A DNA stretch of 27,866 nt from Flavobacterium sp. Lineage in GTDB: Bacteria > Bacteroidota > Bacteroidia > Flavobacteriales > Flavobacteriaceae. The position numbers and the translations under genes were made by a program. Below are positions 8,989-17,253 of this stretch, in pieces. How positions within the stretch are numbered: position 1 is the first letter of the stretch; every line of letters begins with the position of its first letter. The stretch covers positions 1 to 27,866 of the forward strand of contig JASLID010000039.1 in assembly GCA_030153045.1 (NCBI GenBank), in the 5' to 3' direction. Under the pieces are notes generated by a model, which did not search any database, was not told the origin of the DNA, and saw nothing but the letters and a program-made list of their open reading frames with translations.

Positions 8989-9438
8989 ATGAGCTTATCA
9001 ACACAAATCATGGACGAAATGAAAAACGCCATGAGAGCAAAAGATACCGTTGCATTGGAAGCATTACGTGCTATCAAATCTGAATTATTATTGGCTTCAA
9101 CCGCATCAGGAAGTAAAGAGGATCTGAGTGAAGCTGATGAAATCAAGATTTTACAAAAACTGGTTAAAATGCGTAAAGACAGTGCTGGTATTTTTACTGA
9201 GCAAAACCGTCCGGATTTAGCAGAACCAGAATTGGCACAAATCACAGTAATCGAAAAGTTTTTACCAGCACAATTATCTGAAGCAGAAGTAGAAGCGATC
9301 ATCTCAAAAATCATTGCTGAAACCGGAGCATCAGGTATTGCTTCAATGGGGAAAGTAATGGGATTAGCCTCAGCTCAAATTGGTGGACAAGCTGAAGGGA
9401 AAACCATTTCAACAATTGTTAAAAAACTTTTAGTTTAA
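8989..9438 (+). CDS. GatB/YqeY domain-containing protein
   Basis: This 149-residue protein belongs to the YqeY family, which is related to the tail domain of the GatB amidotransferase subunit and is thought to interact with tRNA; its exact role is not established. The family pattern is clear: MDEMKNAMRAKDTVALEALRAIKSEL at the N-terminus, EIKILQKLVKMRKDS in the middle, and FLPAQLSEAEVEAII plus GKVMGLASAQIGGQAEGKTIS toward the end. The length is normal. It stands alone between the ftsZ terminator and a tRNA-Arg gene; in Bacteroidota it is often found just after ftsZ. Confidence 0.9.
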   Translation: MSLSTQIMDEMKNAMRAKDTVALEALRAIKSELLLASTASGSKEDLSEADEIKILQKLVKMRKDSAGIFTEQNRPDLAEPELAQITVIEKFLPAQLSEAEVEAIISKIIAETGASGIASMGKVMGLASAQIGGQAEGKTISTIVKKLLV

Positions 9439-9445
9439 ATAATTT

Positions 9446-9490
9446 ACGAATTTCAAATTACGGTTGAATAATTCGTAATTTGAAATTCGT
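9446..9490 (+). repeat. Perfect 17-bp inverted repeat between the yqeY-like gene and tRNA-Arg
   Basis: ACGAATTTCAAATTACG (9446-9462) is exactly inverted as CGTAATTTGAAATTCGT (9474-9490), separated by the 11 bases GTTGAATAATT. It starts 8 bases after the stop codon and could fold into a strong AT-rich hairpin. No T-run follows, so it is not a standard terminator. Confidence 0.8.
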
Positions 9491-9502
9491 AATTCAAACA
9501 TT

Positions 9503-9576
9503 GGCCTCGTAGTTCAACTGGATAGAATGGCGGATTTCGGCTCCGTTGGTTGCAGGTTCGAACCCTGCCGAGGTCA
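9503..9576 (+). tRNA. tRNA-Arg, anticodon TCG
   Basis: A full 74-base cloverleaf can be drawn. The acceptor GGCCTCG pairs with CGAGGTC (one G-U), followed by discriminator A at 9576. The D stem is GTTC/GAAT. The anticodon stem GCGGA/TCCGT has loop TTTCGGC and anticodon TCG at 9537-9539. The T arm is GCAGG-TTCGAAC-CCTGC. The CCA end is not encoded. TCG (UCG in RNA) reads the arginine codon CGA. Confidence 0.97.
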
Positions 9577-9599
9577 CGAATGAATGAAAACAAAAAAGG

Positions 9600-9637
9600 A
9601 ATTGCCAAGTTTACTTGAGCAATTTTTGGTTGTTTTT
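9600..9637 (+). terminator. Likely terminator after tRNA-Arg
   Basis: AATTGCCAAG (9600-9609) pairs with CTTG-A-GCAATT (9614-9624, one bulged A) around the loop TTTA, followed by a T-rich stretch TTTGGTTGTTTTT. It lies 23 bases after the tRNA. Confidence 0.6.
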
Positions 9638-9656
9638 ATTCTCAAAGCGGAGCTTT

Positions 9657-9690
9657 GCAGGTAAGACGAAGTCAACCCTGCCGAGGTCAC
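9657..9690 (+). repeat. Second copy of the tRNA-Arg 3' tail with an altered T loop
   Basis: AACCCTGCCGAGGTCAC at 9674-9690 is identical to tRNA-Arg bases 9561-9576 plus the next base. Upstream, GCAGG at 9657-9661 matches the 5' side of the T stem, but the loop between is 16 bases long instead of 7. No D arm or anticodon arm is present, so this is a tRNA fragment and not a gene. It resembles an attachment-site duplication or a recombination scar. Confidence 0.75.
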
Positions 9691-9754
9691 ACATGTTTAG
9701 GCGTTAGTGGCAAGCGCCAATATTGCGCTGAAAAACAAACTTGAAATACATAAA

Positions 9755-9979
9755 ATGAGACAATTATTATCTCTTATAATTTTCATAAATTCTTTATCAA
9801 AACTCAGCTTGTTAATCATTTTGATAATGTTGTTGGGTTATTTCATCGCTTGCGGACAGACTGCATTTTTAAATATTGTACCTGAAAGACTAATAATTGT
9901 TTCAGGAATACCATTGTTTGTTCTATTGGGAAGTAAATTTTTAATAAAAAAAATGCAGCAAACAAAAATGGAAGAATAA
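9755..9979 (+). CDS. Small two-helix membrane protein, unknown function
   Basis: I do not recognise this 74-residue protein. It has a hydrophobic N-terminal half (LSLIIFINSL and SLLIILIMLLGYFIACG, about 5-40), a second hydrophobic segment near 47-63 (LIIVSGIPLFVLLGSKF), and ends with a basic and acidic tail (IKKMQQTKMEE), suggesting two membrane-spanning helices. The ATG at 9755 is preferred over an in-frame GTG at 9707, because the upstream extension lies in a hairpin-rich non-coding stretch. It follows the tRNA-Arg tail repeat and is followed by 143 non-coding bases. It might be a spurious frame, but the hydrophobic pattern and lack of a competing gene favour a real one. Confidence 0.5.
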   Translation: MRQLLSLIIFINSLSKLSLLIILIMLLGYFIACGQTAFLNIVPERLIIVSGIPLFVLLGSKFLIKKMQQTKMEE

Positions 9980-10122
9980 AATGCCTGCAGACAACAGCGG
10001 TTTCATGAAATTGGGGTTTTAAGACTAAGTTTAAAGGCAAATTTTCCCAACATCATAAAGTCGGCGGACGTTTAGCGAAACCAACAAAATTTAAAAGAAG
10101 TAACTAAGTTATTATCAACATC
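9980..10122 (+). other. Non-coding segment with CAACAGCGG and GTCGGCGGACG strings
   Basis: This stretch holds no credible gene. It contains CTGCAG, the palindrome TTTCATGAAA (10001-10010), and the relatively GC-rich string GTCGGCGGACGTTTAGCGAA near 10062-10080, where GTTT-AGCG-AAAC can form a small hairpin. I recall similar text in accessory intergenic regions of flavobacteria, but only one copy is visible here. Confidence 0.35.
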
Positions 10123-10650
10123 TTGAAAATACAAGCATTAAATATTCAAAGTCTCAAAACTGAAAGGTTAACTCTTATTCCATTTACCATAGAAATTTGC
10201 AATAATCTTCTCAAAGGTGATTTTGATGATTTATTTAAAATGGGTTTAAAAAAAGGAAAAAGCTGGCCTGATACTGATGTCATAGAAACCATACCCAAAA
10301 TAATTAATAATTTATCTCAGGTTGAATCTCCTACCGGATTTGAATCGTGGATGATTATCAAAAATGATACATCAGAAATAATTGGTGACTTGGGATTTAA
10401 AGGATTTAATTATGAAGAAGAAAATGTAGACATTGGCTACGGCATAATAAAAGAAGAAAGAAGAAAAGGTTACGCAGAAGAAGCTACATCAGAACTTATA
10501 AAATGGACATTTTCAAATGAAAGTGTAAAGGAAATAACCGCACGATGTTTAATTGATAATGCTAGTTCCGTCAAACTACTAAAGAAATTAAATTTTGTAG
10601 AGATGAAGAAAGATAATGAAATGATTTATTGGTCATTACAAAAGAAGTAA
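10123..10650 (+). CDS. GNAT family N-acetyltransferase (RimJ/RimL-like)
   Basis: The protein should transfer an acetyl group from acetyl-CoA to an amine, but the substrate is unknown. Its 175 residues follow the RimJ/RimL layout: LKTERLTLIPFT at 11-22, the beta4-alpha3 acetyl-CoA motif IGYGIIKEERRKGYAEEA with R/K-x-x-G-x-A at about 113-118, and the late motif NASSVKLLKKLNF at 146-158. No ATG precedes the conserved N-terminus, so TTG at 10123 is the likely start; the first internal Met is near residue 40, after LKTERL. It stands alone on +, flanked by short similar sequences on both sides. Confidence 0.85.
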   Translation: MKIQALNIQSLKTERLTLIPFTIEICNNLLKGDFDDLFKMGLKKGKSWPDTDVIETIPKIINNLSQVESPTGFESWMIIKNDTSEIIGDLGFKGFNYEEENVDIGYGIIKEERRKGYAEEATSELIKWTFSNESVKEITARCLIDNASSVKLLKKLNFVEMKKDNEMIYWSLQKK

Positions 10651-10730
10651 TTCCAATAAGTAAAACGAAAACTAATGATCAACATCTTAAACAAGTGGTT
10701 TTTTAAGAAAAAACTGAAACTTCTTTTTTG

Positions 10731-10738
10731 TATATTTG
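10731..10738 (+). promoter_or_regulatory. Candidate -7 promoter element for the zinc peptidase gene
   Basis: TATATTTG fits the Bacteroidota -7 consensus TAnnTTTG and lies 58 bases before the TTG start at 10797. No clear TTTG is seen 19 bases upstream, so this is a half-supported promoter. Confidence 0.3.
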
Positions 10739-10796
10739 ATTTAGGTAAATTGCTTATTTAAAATTCACTTTTCATACTAAATAAACAGATACGCTT

Positions 10797-11594
10797 TTGG
10801 AGTATTTAGGTATAGGTTTCATAATAGTAATTTCAGTAGTATTGCTCTTTTTCAGAGTGATTGAACCAGGCTACATTGCTATTTACAACAAACCACTTTA
10901 TGTTCACTTTTACCCTTTTCCAAAAAAACTTACAGATTTACAGCAAAATATTCTGCAAAACGAATTCGTGTTTTATAAAAACCTAACACAGAAAGAAAAG
11001 AAATATTTCGAGTACCGCGTCGCTGATTTTATTTCGGAATACGAATTTATTGGAAAAGAAAGTCTGGTAGTTACGGACCAAATGAAGGTGCTTATTGCCG
11101 CAACTTCTACGATGCTAACTTTTGGAATGAAAAATTATTTGTATGAAGTTTTTAAACGCATCATTATTTATCCCGAAGAGTATTACTCAACCATAGATGA
11201 AGAATATCATAAAGGGGAGTACAATCCCAGAATGCGCACTTTAGTTTTTTCATGGAAGCATTTTTTAGAAGGATATAGAATCGATAATGACAACCACAAT
11301 CTTGGGTTGCATGAATTTGCGCATGCCCTAAACTTTCAGGCTTTAAAAAGCAACGATACCAGCATGATTATATTTAAGGATATGTACACAGAAATTCTAG
11401 AATATATTCATCGTTCTGATAATGCAGAGCGTTTTATGCAATCAGATTATTTTCGCATTTATGCTTATACGAATAGATTTGAATTCATTGCCGTCATACT
11501 TGAACATTTTTTTGAAACACCACAGCAGTTCAAACTCAAATTTCCCGAATTGTATCACAAAGTGGAATTGATGATTAATTACAAAAGTTCATAA
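10797..11594 (+). CDS. MtfA-like zinc-dependent peptidase (M90 family)
   Basis: The family contains E. coli MtfA, a cytosolic zinc aminopeptidase that binds the Mlc repressor; family members elsewhere are mostly uncharacterised. The 265-residue protein has an N-terminal hydrophobic helix (IGFIIVISVVLLFFR, about 6-20) that should anchor it to the membrane, unlike E. coli MtfA. The zinc-binding HEFAH motif is at 172-176, and the conserved downstream NRFEFIAVILEHFFETP carries the expected acidic residues. The frame is closed by a stop 5 codons upstream and TTG at 10797 is the only plausible start. The gene is single, with a candidate -7 element upstream. Confidence 0.85.
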   Translation: MEYLGIGFIIVISVVLLFFRVIEPGYIAIYNKPLYVHFYPFPKKLTDLQQNILQNEFVFYKNLTQKEKKYFEYRVADFISEYEFIGKESLVVTDQMKVLIAATSTMLTFGMKNYLYEVFKRIIIYPEEYYSTIDEEYHKGEYNPRMRTLVFSWKHFLEGYRIDNDNHNLGLHEFAHALNFQALKSNDTSMIIFKDMYTEILEYIHRSDNAERFMQSDYFRIYAYTNRFEFIAVILEHFFETPQQFKLKFPELYHKVELMINYKSS

Positions 11595-11645
11595 AATGTA
11601 TTTCTGATTTTATTTCTGAAATTCATGTTAAATAAACCGGAATCA

Positions 11646-11677
11646 TTTAGAGAAATGGATATTAAAAATTAGTTTTG
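11646..11677 (+). promoter_or_regulatory. Candidate promoter of the efflux operon
   Basis: TAGTTTTG (11670-11677) matches TAnnTTTG and a near-match TTTA (11646-11649) lies about 20 bases upstream where TTTG is expected. The adaptor start codon follows 30 bases downstream. Confidence 0.4.
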
Positions 11678-11707
11678 TTATATAATCTTACAGATATCTA
11701 GGTCATT

Positions 11708-12766
11708 ATGAAAATAAAAAATATTGTATTCCTATTATTAGCGATAGTTTTAGGCGGAATGATTTTTTACAGAGTATCAGAAAACAAAGGGAAAGAGGAA
11801 TCAGGAGGTAAAGGCAAAGGAGATAAAAAACCAGCCAAGGTTACCGGAATGGTTTTAAAACCTCAAATTTTCTCAGATAATCTGTCGCTTTCAGGGTCTA
11901 TTGATGCTAATGAGCAAATTGAAGTTCGAAGTGAGGTTTCTGGAATTGTAGAAAGCATTAATTTTCAGGAAGGATCTTTTGTGGCCAAAGGACAGCAGCT
12001 TTTTAAGATTAACGATTTAGAACTTCGTGCCCAACTTTCACAAGCCAGAACCAAACAAACATTAGCTTCTGAAAACGAAAGAAGAGCTAAATTACTACTA
12101 CAAAAAGAAGCAATCAGTCAGGAAGAATACGATATTGCTAGTGCCGATTTTCGTTCAGCACAAGCGCAAACCCAATTAATGCAAGCGCAAATTGCTAAAA
12201 CAGTAGTTCGAGCTCCTTTTTCAGGAAAAATCGGATTGCGTTCTATCTCTAAAGGTACTTATGTTCTGCCAACGACAGTTATAACGAATTTGGTAAATAC
12301 CAGTCAAGTAAAAATTACATTTTCCATTCCCGAAAAATATGCAACGCAAATGAAAGTCAATACAATGCTTTCATTTACAACTTCGGGTTCAAAAGAACGG
12401 TTTTCGGCAAAAGTATACGCTATAGAGCCTGGAATAGAAGTAGAAACCAGAACATTAAAAATGCGAGCGATTGCACAAAATCCAGGCGGGAAATTAATAC
12501 CTGGAACCTTTGCTAATATTGCATTACCATTAGATAAAATCAACGATGCCATATTGGTTCCAACAGAGGCTTTAATACCCGTTCAAAACGGAAAAAAAGT
12601 ATTCATTTCTGTTAACGGAAAAGCCAAAGAAATAATGGTCGAAACCGGACCAAGAACCGATAAAGATGTTTTGGTCATTTCAGGATTGAAAGTCGGAGAT
12701 ACACTCTTAACCAGCGGAGTGATGACACTAAAAGACGATTCGCCAGTAAAAGTAAGTTTAAAGTAA
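11708..12766 (+). CDS. RND efflux periplasmic adaptor subunit (membrane fusion protein)
   Basis: The adaptor links the inner-membrane RND pump to the outer-membrane channel. The 352-residue protein has an N-terminal hydrophobic anchor (IVFLLLAIVLGGMIFY, about 5-20) with no lipobox Cys, then a Gly/Lys-rich linker. The split lipoyl domain is visible as SGSIDANEQIEVRSEVSGIV and VRAPFSGKIGLRSISKGTYV. Between them lies a short alpha-hairpin (LRAQLSQARTKQTLASENERR and IASADFRSAQAQTQLMQAQ). A beta-barrel and membrane-proximal domain follow, ending with GLKVGDTLLTSGVMTLKDDSPVKV. The substrate cannot be read from sequence. It is the first gene of a three-gene operon, 15 bases before the pump. Confidence 0.92.
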   Translation: MKIKNIVFLLLAIVLGGMIFYRVSENKGKEESGGKGKGDKKPAKVTGMVLKPQIFSDNLSLSGSIDANEQIEVRSEVSGIVESINFQEGSFVAKGQQLFKINDLELRAQLSQARTKQTLASENERRAKLLLQKEAISQEEYDIASADFRSAQAQTQLMQAQIAKTVVRAPFSGKIGLRSISKGTYVLPTTVITNLVNTSQVKITFSIPEKYATQMKVNTMLSFTTSGSKERFSAKVYAIEPGIEVETRTLKMRAIAQNPGGKLIPGTFANIALPLDKINDAILVPTEALIPVQNGKKVFISVNGKAKEIMVETGPRTDKDVLVISGLKVGDTLLTSGVMTLKDDSPVKVSLK

Positions 12767-12781
12767 GATAAAATATAAGCT

Positions 12782-15700
12782 ATGAGTTTATCCACTTTAA
12801 GTATAAAAAGACCAGTCCTAACCATAGTACTTAACTTGATGCTGATACTCTTCGGAATCATTGGGTATACTTTTTTAGGCGTGCGTGAGTTTCCGTCTAT
12901 TGATCCGGCGCAAATTTCGGTGCAAACCAATTATTCTGGTGCCAATGCCGACATTATCGAATCTCAGATAACAGAGCCACTCGAAAAAGCCGTTAATTCT
13001 ATTGATGGAATCAGGAATATTTCCTCTTCAAGCAGTCAGGGTCGAAGCAATATCAGTATTGAGTTCAATCTGGATAAAAACTTGGAAGAAGCAGCCAATG
13101 ACGTTCGTGATAAGGTATCGCAAGCCGTTAGAAGTTTGCCTCAGGATATTGATGCACCTCCTGTAGTTTCTAAAGCTGATGCCGATTCAGATCCGATTAT
13201 TACTATGACAGTTCAGAGTGATAATAAAAATGTTTTGGAGCTTTCGGACTATGCAGATAATGTGCTTTCACAACGATTGCAAACCATTCCCGGTGTTAGT
13301 AGTGTTCAAATTTGGGGTCAACGAAAATATGCCATGCGTTTGTGGATTGATCCAGTAAAATTAGCCTCCTACGGGTGTACTGTGGCTGATGTACGTTCAG
13401 CATTAAACAGACAAAATGTCGAATTGCCTTCTGGAAAATTAACGGGCGCTAACACTGAATTGACTGTTAAAACAGTTGGAAGCATCACGAATGAAGAAGG
13501 GTTCAACAATATTATCGTTAAGGCTGAAGGCGATAAAATTGTTCGCTTAAGCGATATCGGGAAAGCATCTTTAGAAGCTGAAAACCTGGAAACTAAACTG
13601 TCCGATTCAGGGCAACCCATGGTTGGGATGGCTATTATTCCGCAACCGGGAACCAATTATTTAGATATTGCTGAAAAATTCTACGAACAATACGAACAAT
13701 TACAAAAAGACTTACCTAAAGATTTCAAACTTAATATCGCTGTAGATAACACTGTTTTTGTTAAAAAAGCGGTTTTGGAAGTGGCAGAAACTTTATTACT
13801 GTCAATTATTCTGGTAGTTTTAATCATTTATTTTTTCTTTAGAGATTGGGCCATTGCGTTTCGACCATTAATTGACATTCCGGTTTCGTTAATTGCCACT
13901 TTCTTCATCATGTATTTGTGTGGGTTTTCTGTAAATGTACTGACCTTATTGGCTATTGTATTAGCTACAGGATTGGTAGTGGATGACGGAATTGTTGTAA
14001 CAGAAAATATCTTCAAAAAAGTAGAGCAGGGCATGTCTCCCATTGAAGCGGCGATAAAAGGATCCAATGAAATTTTCTTTGCTGTTATTTCCATTTCAAT
14101 CACGTTGGCAGCAGTTTTTTTACCCGTAATTTTTCTAGAAGGTTTCGTGGGACGATTGTTCCGAGAATTTGGTGTAGTCATTGGTGCTGCAGTGTTAATT
14201 TCGGCTTTTGTATCTCTAACACTTACGCCAATGTTGAATGCCTATTTAATGAAAGGTGGCGAACAGAAAAAATCTAAAATATACGATTTAACCGAGCCGT
14301 ATTTCCAGAAAATGAATTCGTCTTATGCTGAGGCATTAGTAGGTTTCATGAAGAAAAAATGGTTGAGTTTCCCAATATTAATAGCTTGCTTCGGATTGAT
14401 TTACTTATTTTTTGGGTTACTTCAAAAAGAAACGGCCCCTTACGATGACCGAAGTTTCATCGGGGTTAATGTAACAGCTCCCGAAGGTGCTTCTTACGAG
14501 TACATGGATCGTTTTATGAGCGAATTAACCGAGCTAATCAACGATTCGATTCCGGAGAAAAAAGTAAGTTTAATAATTACTTCGCCTGGATTTGGTTCGT
14601 CTTCCGTAAATACGGGTAGAGCCAGAATTGCGTTAGTACAGCCGGGTGATAGAGAAAAATCGCAAAAAGAAATTGCCGAAGGTTTAACCAAATGGACTAA
14701 ACAATATGCTGAAGCGAAAGTAAACGTTTCTGAATCCCCTACAATTGCCGTGAACAGAAGAGGAGGAATGCCAATTCAGTTTGTAATTCAAGCTCCGAAT
14801 TTCAAAAAATTGCAAGAAAAAATTCCCTTATTTGTAGATGAAGTTTCAAACGATGAAACGTTTTCCAATTCTGATGTAAATCTGAAATTCAACAAACCCG
14901 AAATTTATGTAACCATCGACAGAGAAAAAGCGCAAAGTTTAGGTGTTTCAGTGATTGATGTGGCGCAAACATTACAGCTTTCCTTGAGTGGTCAGCGTTT
15001 TGGCTATTTTATGATGAACGGGAAACAGTATCAGGTAATGGGACAATTTGATAAAAAAGATCGAAATGCACCCATGGATTTGACTTCTATTTTTGTAAAA
15101 AGTACAAGCGGGCAGTTAATTCAGTTGGATAATTTAGTGACGGTTGAAGAGCAAAGTAGCCCGCCGCAGTTGTATCATAATAATCGTTATATGTCGGCCA
15201 CCGTTTCAGCAGGACTGGCTCCTGGAAAAAGTATTGGTGACGGAATTGAAGCCATGGAACGTATTAAAAGGAAAGTGCTTGATGATACTTTTACGACCGA
15301 TTTAAGTGGCGAGTCTCGTGACTTCGTTGAAAGTAGTTCCAATACTTCTTTTGCTTTCGGTTTAGCATTGGTGTTAATATTTTTAATTTTAGCAGCTCAA
15401 TTTGAAAGTTTTATCGATCCGTTTATTATTATTTTAACGGTGCCTATGGCAGTTGCAGGCGCTTTATTCTCTTTATGGCTTTTCGGACAAACATGGAATA
15501 TTTTCAGCCAGATTGGAACAGTCATGCTAATTGGTTTGGTAACCAAAAACGGTATCTTAATCGTCGAATTTGCCAATCAGTTGCGTGAACAAGGGAAATC
15601 AAAATACGATGCCATTGTAGAAGCCTCAGAATCTCGTTTACGCCCTATTTTAATGACCAGCTTAGCGATTGCTTTAGGGGCTTTGCCTATTGCCATGTCA

Positions 15701-15871
15701 CTTGGAGCAGCATCTACTAGTAGAATAGGGATGGGAGTAGTTATCGTGGGAGGAACATTATTTTCACTAATGCTGACACTATTTGTTATTCCAGCGATAT
15801 ATTTAATGTGGTCTAGAGAAAGAAAACACCGTCCTGAATTTGACAATATAAAAGATTATGAAAAAGAGTAA
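12782..15871 (+). CDS. RND efflux transporter, hydrophobe/amphiphile (HAE1-like) family
   Basis: This is the proton-driven inner-membrane pump. Its 1029 residues fit the AcrB size. It begins with the standard SIKRPVLTIVLNLMLILFG helix, followed by the first periplasmic domain with FPSIDPAQISVQTNYSGA. TM4 carries the proton-relay pair in ATGLVVDDGIVVTENIF, and TM10 carries the matching Lys in GLVTKNGILIVEFANQ. Two halves with similar layout and long periplasmic loops are apparent. Presence of the DD and K residues favours a working pump. Likely cargo is drugs, detergents or fatty acids, but not heavy metals, as the HME signature is not seen. The stop overlaps or nearly abuts the channel gene. 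Confidence 0.95.
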   Translation: MSLSTLSIKRPVLTIVLNLMLILFGIIGYTFLGVREFPSIDPAQISVQTNYSGANADIIESQITEPLEKAVNSIDGIRNISSSSSQGRSNISIEFNLDKNLEEAANDVRDKVSQAVRSLPQDIDAPPVVSKADADSDPIITMTVQSDNKNVLELSDYADNVLSQRLQTIPGVSSVQIWGQRKYAMRLWIDPVKLASYGCTVADVRSALNRQNVELPSGKLTGANTELTVKTVGSITNEEGFNNIIVKAEGDKIVRLSDIGKASLEAENLETKLSDSGQPMVGMAIIPQPGTNYLDIAEKFYEQYEQLQKDLPKDFKLNIAVDNTVFVKKAVLEVAETLLLSIILVVLIIYFFFRDWAIAFRPLIDIPVSLIATFFIMYLCGFSVNVLTLLAIVLATGLVVDDGIVVTENIFKKVEQGMSPIEAAIKGSNEIFFAVISISITLAAVFLPVIFLEGFVGRLFREFGVVIGAAVLISAFVSLTLTPMLNAYLMKGGEQKKSKIYDLTEPYFQKMNSSYAEALVGFMKKKWLSFPILIACFGLIYLFFGLLQKETAPYDDRSFIGVNVTAPEGASYEYMDRFMSELTELINDSIPEKKVSLIITSPGFGSSSVNTGRARIALVQPGDREKSQKEIAEGLTKWTKQYAEAKVNVSESPTIAVNRRGGMPIQFVIQAPNFKKLQEKIPLFVDEVSNDETFSNSDVNLKFNKPEIYVTIDREKAQSLGVSVIDVAQTLQLSLSGQRFGYFMMNGKQYQVMGQFDKKDRNAPMDLTSIFVKSTSGQLIQLDNLVTVEEQSSPPQLYHNNRYMSATVSAGLAPGKSIGDGIEAMERIKRKVLDDTFTTDLSGESRDFVESSSNTSFAFGLALVLIFLILAAQFESFIDPFIIILTVPMAVAGALFSLWLFGQTWNIFSQIGTVMLIGLVTKNGILIVEFANQLREQGKSKYDAIVEASESRLRPILMTSLAIALGALPIAMSLGAASTSRIGMGVVIVGGTLFSLMLTLFVIPAIYLMWSRERKHRPEFDNIKDYEKE

Positions 15872-17177
15872 ATCGATGAAGAAAATTTTGTTTTTGTTGA
15901 CGTTGCTTGTATTTCTTCCGAAATTGATGGCACAGGAAATATTAACTGCCGATGAGGCGGTTCAAATTGCTTTGAAGAATAATTACGATATCAAAATTGC
16001 TTCTAATGAGTTGAGTATCGATAAAGTAAATAACAGCATAGGAAATGCAGGAATGTTGCCTGAAGTAAATGCTTCGTTAACCAAAAATAACAGCATTCAA
16101 AATTCCAAGCAAACACAATCGAATGGTGAAGTTAGATCACTCGATAATGCTAAAAATAATAGACTGGAATATGGTGTAGGTTTAGATTGGACTATTTTCG
16201 ACGGCTTAAGAATGTTTGCCAGATACGATCAGTTAGCAATGTTAGAAAAGCAAGGCGATGTTCAATTAAAGCTAATGATTTTAACCAAAGTAAGTAATGT
16301 AATGACAACGTATTACGATTTGGTTCAACAGCAAGAACTTTTAGTGGCTTTAGATACAACGATTGTTATTTCGAAGCAAAGATTGAAAACGGCCGAAAAC
16401 CGTTTTACTATCGGAAAAGCATCTAAACTGGAAGTTTTAAATGCGCAAGTTGATTTGAATACCGATTTGTCGAATTTGTTGAAACAGAAAGAGTTTTTCG
16501 AGAATTCTAAAATCAGATTAAACGAACTTTTAGCACGAGATTTAACTACAAGTTTTAAAGTGGTTGATGAAGTTCTAATTGATGATAAATTACAATTGGC
16601 TGATTTAAATACTTTGGTCGAACAACAAAATCCACAATTGCAACTGGCATTAATAAATAAAAGAGTGGCCGAACTAGATTTGAAACAAGTTCGAGCAAAT
16701 CGTTATCCAACGATTAAATTAAATTCAGGTTATACCTTTGTGGAAACCGAAAATAGTTTGGGTTTTACTTCGGCAACATCTAGTAAAGGGTTCAATTATG
16801 GTTTGTCGGCAACAATGCCTATTTTTAATGGGTTTTCTCAAAACAGAAATGAGAAAATTGCCAAATTTCAAGTTGAGAATTCTGTTTTAGTTGCTGAGCA
16901 ACAAAAGCAAAGTATTAATGCGCAGTTGGCAACCGCATATCAAACGTATTTGACTAACGTGGAGTTGGCTAAATTGGAAGAAAGCAATGAAGCGATTGCT
17001 AAAAAGAATTTAGATATAACTTTAGAAAAATTCAAAATAGGATCCATTGCAGCGATTGAATTTAGAAATGCTCAGGAGAATTATATTAACGCTATAGCCA
17101 GAAACAGCAGTGCTAAATTTCAGGCAAAGATTTCAGAAGTTACTTTAAACGAAATCGCTGGAAATATTAAATTTTAA
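15858..17177 (+). CDS. TolC family outer membrane efflux channel
   Basis: The protein forms the outer-membrane duct of the tripartite pump. From the ATG at 15858 it has 439 residues and overlaps the pump gene by 14 bases; a second in-frame ATG at 15876, 4 bases after the pump stop, gives a more compact signal peptide (MKKILFLLTLLVFLPKLMA, cleavage before or after Gln) and may be the true start. TolC repeats are visible: the first with ADEAVQIALKNNYDIKIA and later LNAQVDLNTDLSNLL, the second with LAKLEESNEAIAKKN and the end AIEFRNAQENYINAIARN. Coiled-coil heptads and beta strands alternate as expected. Confidence 0.93.
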   Translation: MKKSKSMKKILFLLTLLVFLPKLMAQEILTADEAVQIALKNNYDIKIASNELSIDKVNNSIGNAGMLPEVNASLTKNNSIQNSKQTQSNGEVRSLDNAKNNRLEYGVGLDWTIFDGLRMFARYDQLAMLEKQGDVQLKLMILTKVSNVMTTYYDLVQQQELLVALDTTIVISKQRLKTAENRFTIGKASKLEVLNAQVDLNTDLSNLLKQKEFFENSKIRLNELLARDLTTSFKVVDEVLIDDKLQLADLNTLVEQQNPQLQLALINKRVAELDLKQVRANRYPTIKLNSGYTFVETENSLGFTSATSSKGFNYGLSATMPIFNGFSQNRNEKIAKFQVENSVLVAEQQKQSINAQLATAYQTYLTNVELAKLEESNEAIAKKNLDITLEKFKIGSIAAIEFRNAQENYINAIARNSSAKFQAKISEVTLNEIAGNIKF

Positions 17178-17253
17178 TTTTTCAGTATAATTTTACTTGG
17201 GATTTTGTATCTTTATTATGATAATAATGTCTCATAATCAATATTTTATGAAT

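Noticed and set aside
9700..9730. Integron attC-like site (GTTAGTG with inverted GC arms)
   Set aside because: GTTAGTG does not fit GTTRRRY, no partner R/L boxes are found and no integrase is present.
9577..9754. A second tRNA or tmRNA after tRNA-Arg
   Set aside because: Only the T-arm and acceptor 3' strand recur; no D arm, anticodon arm or acceptor 5' strand can be drawn.
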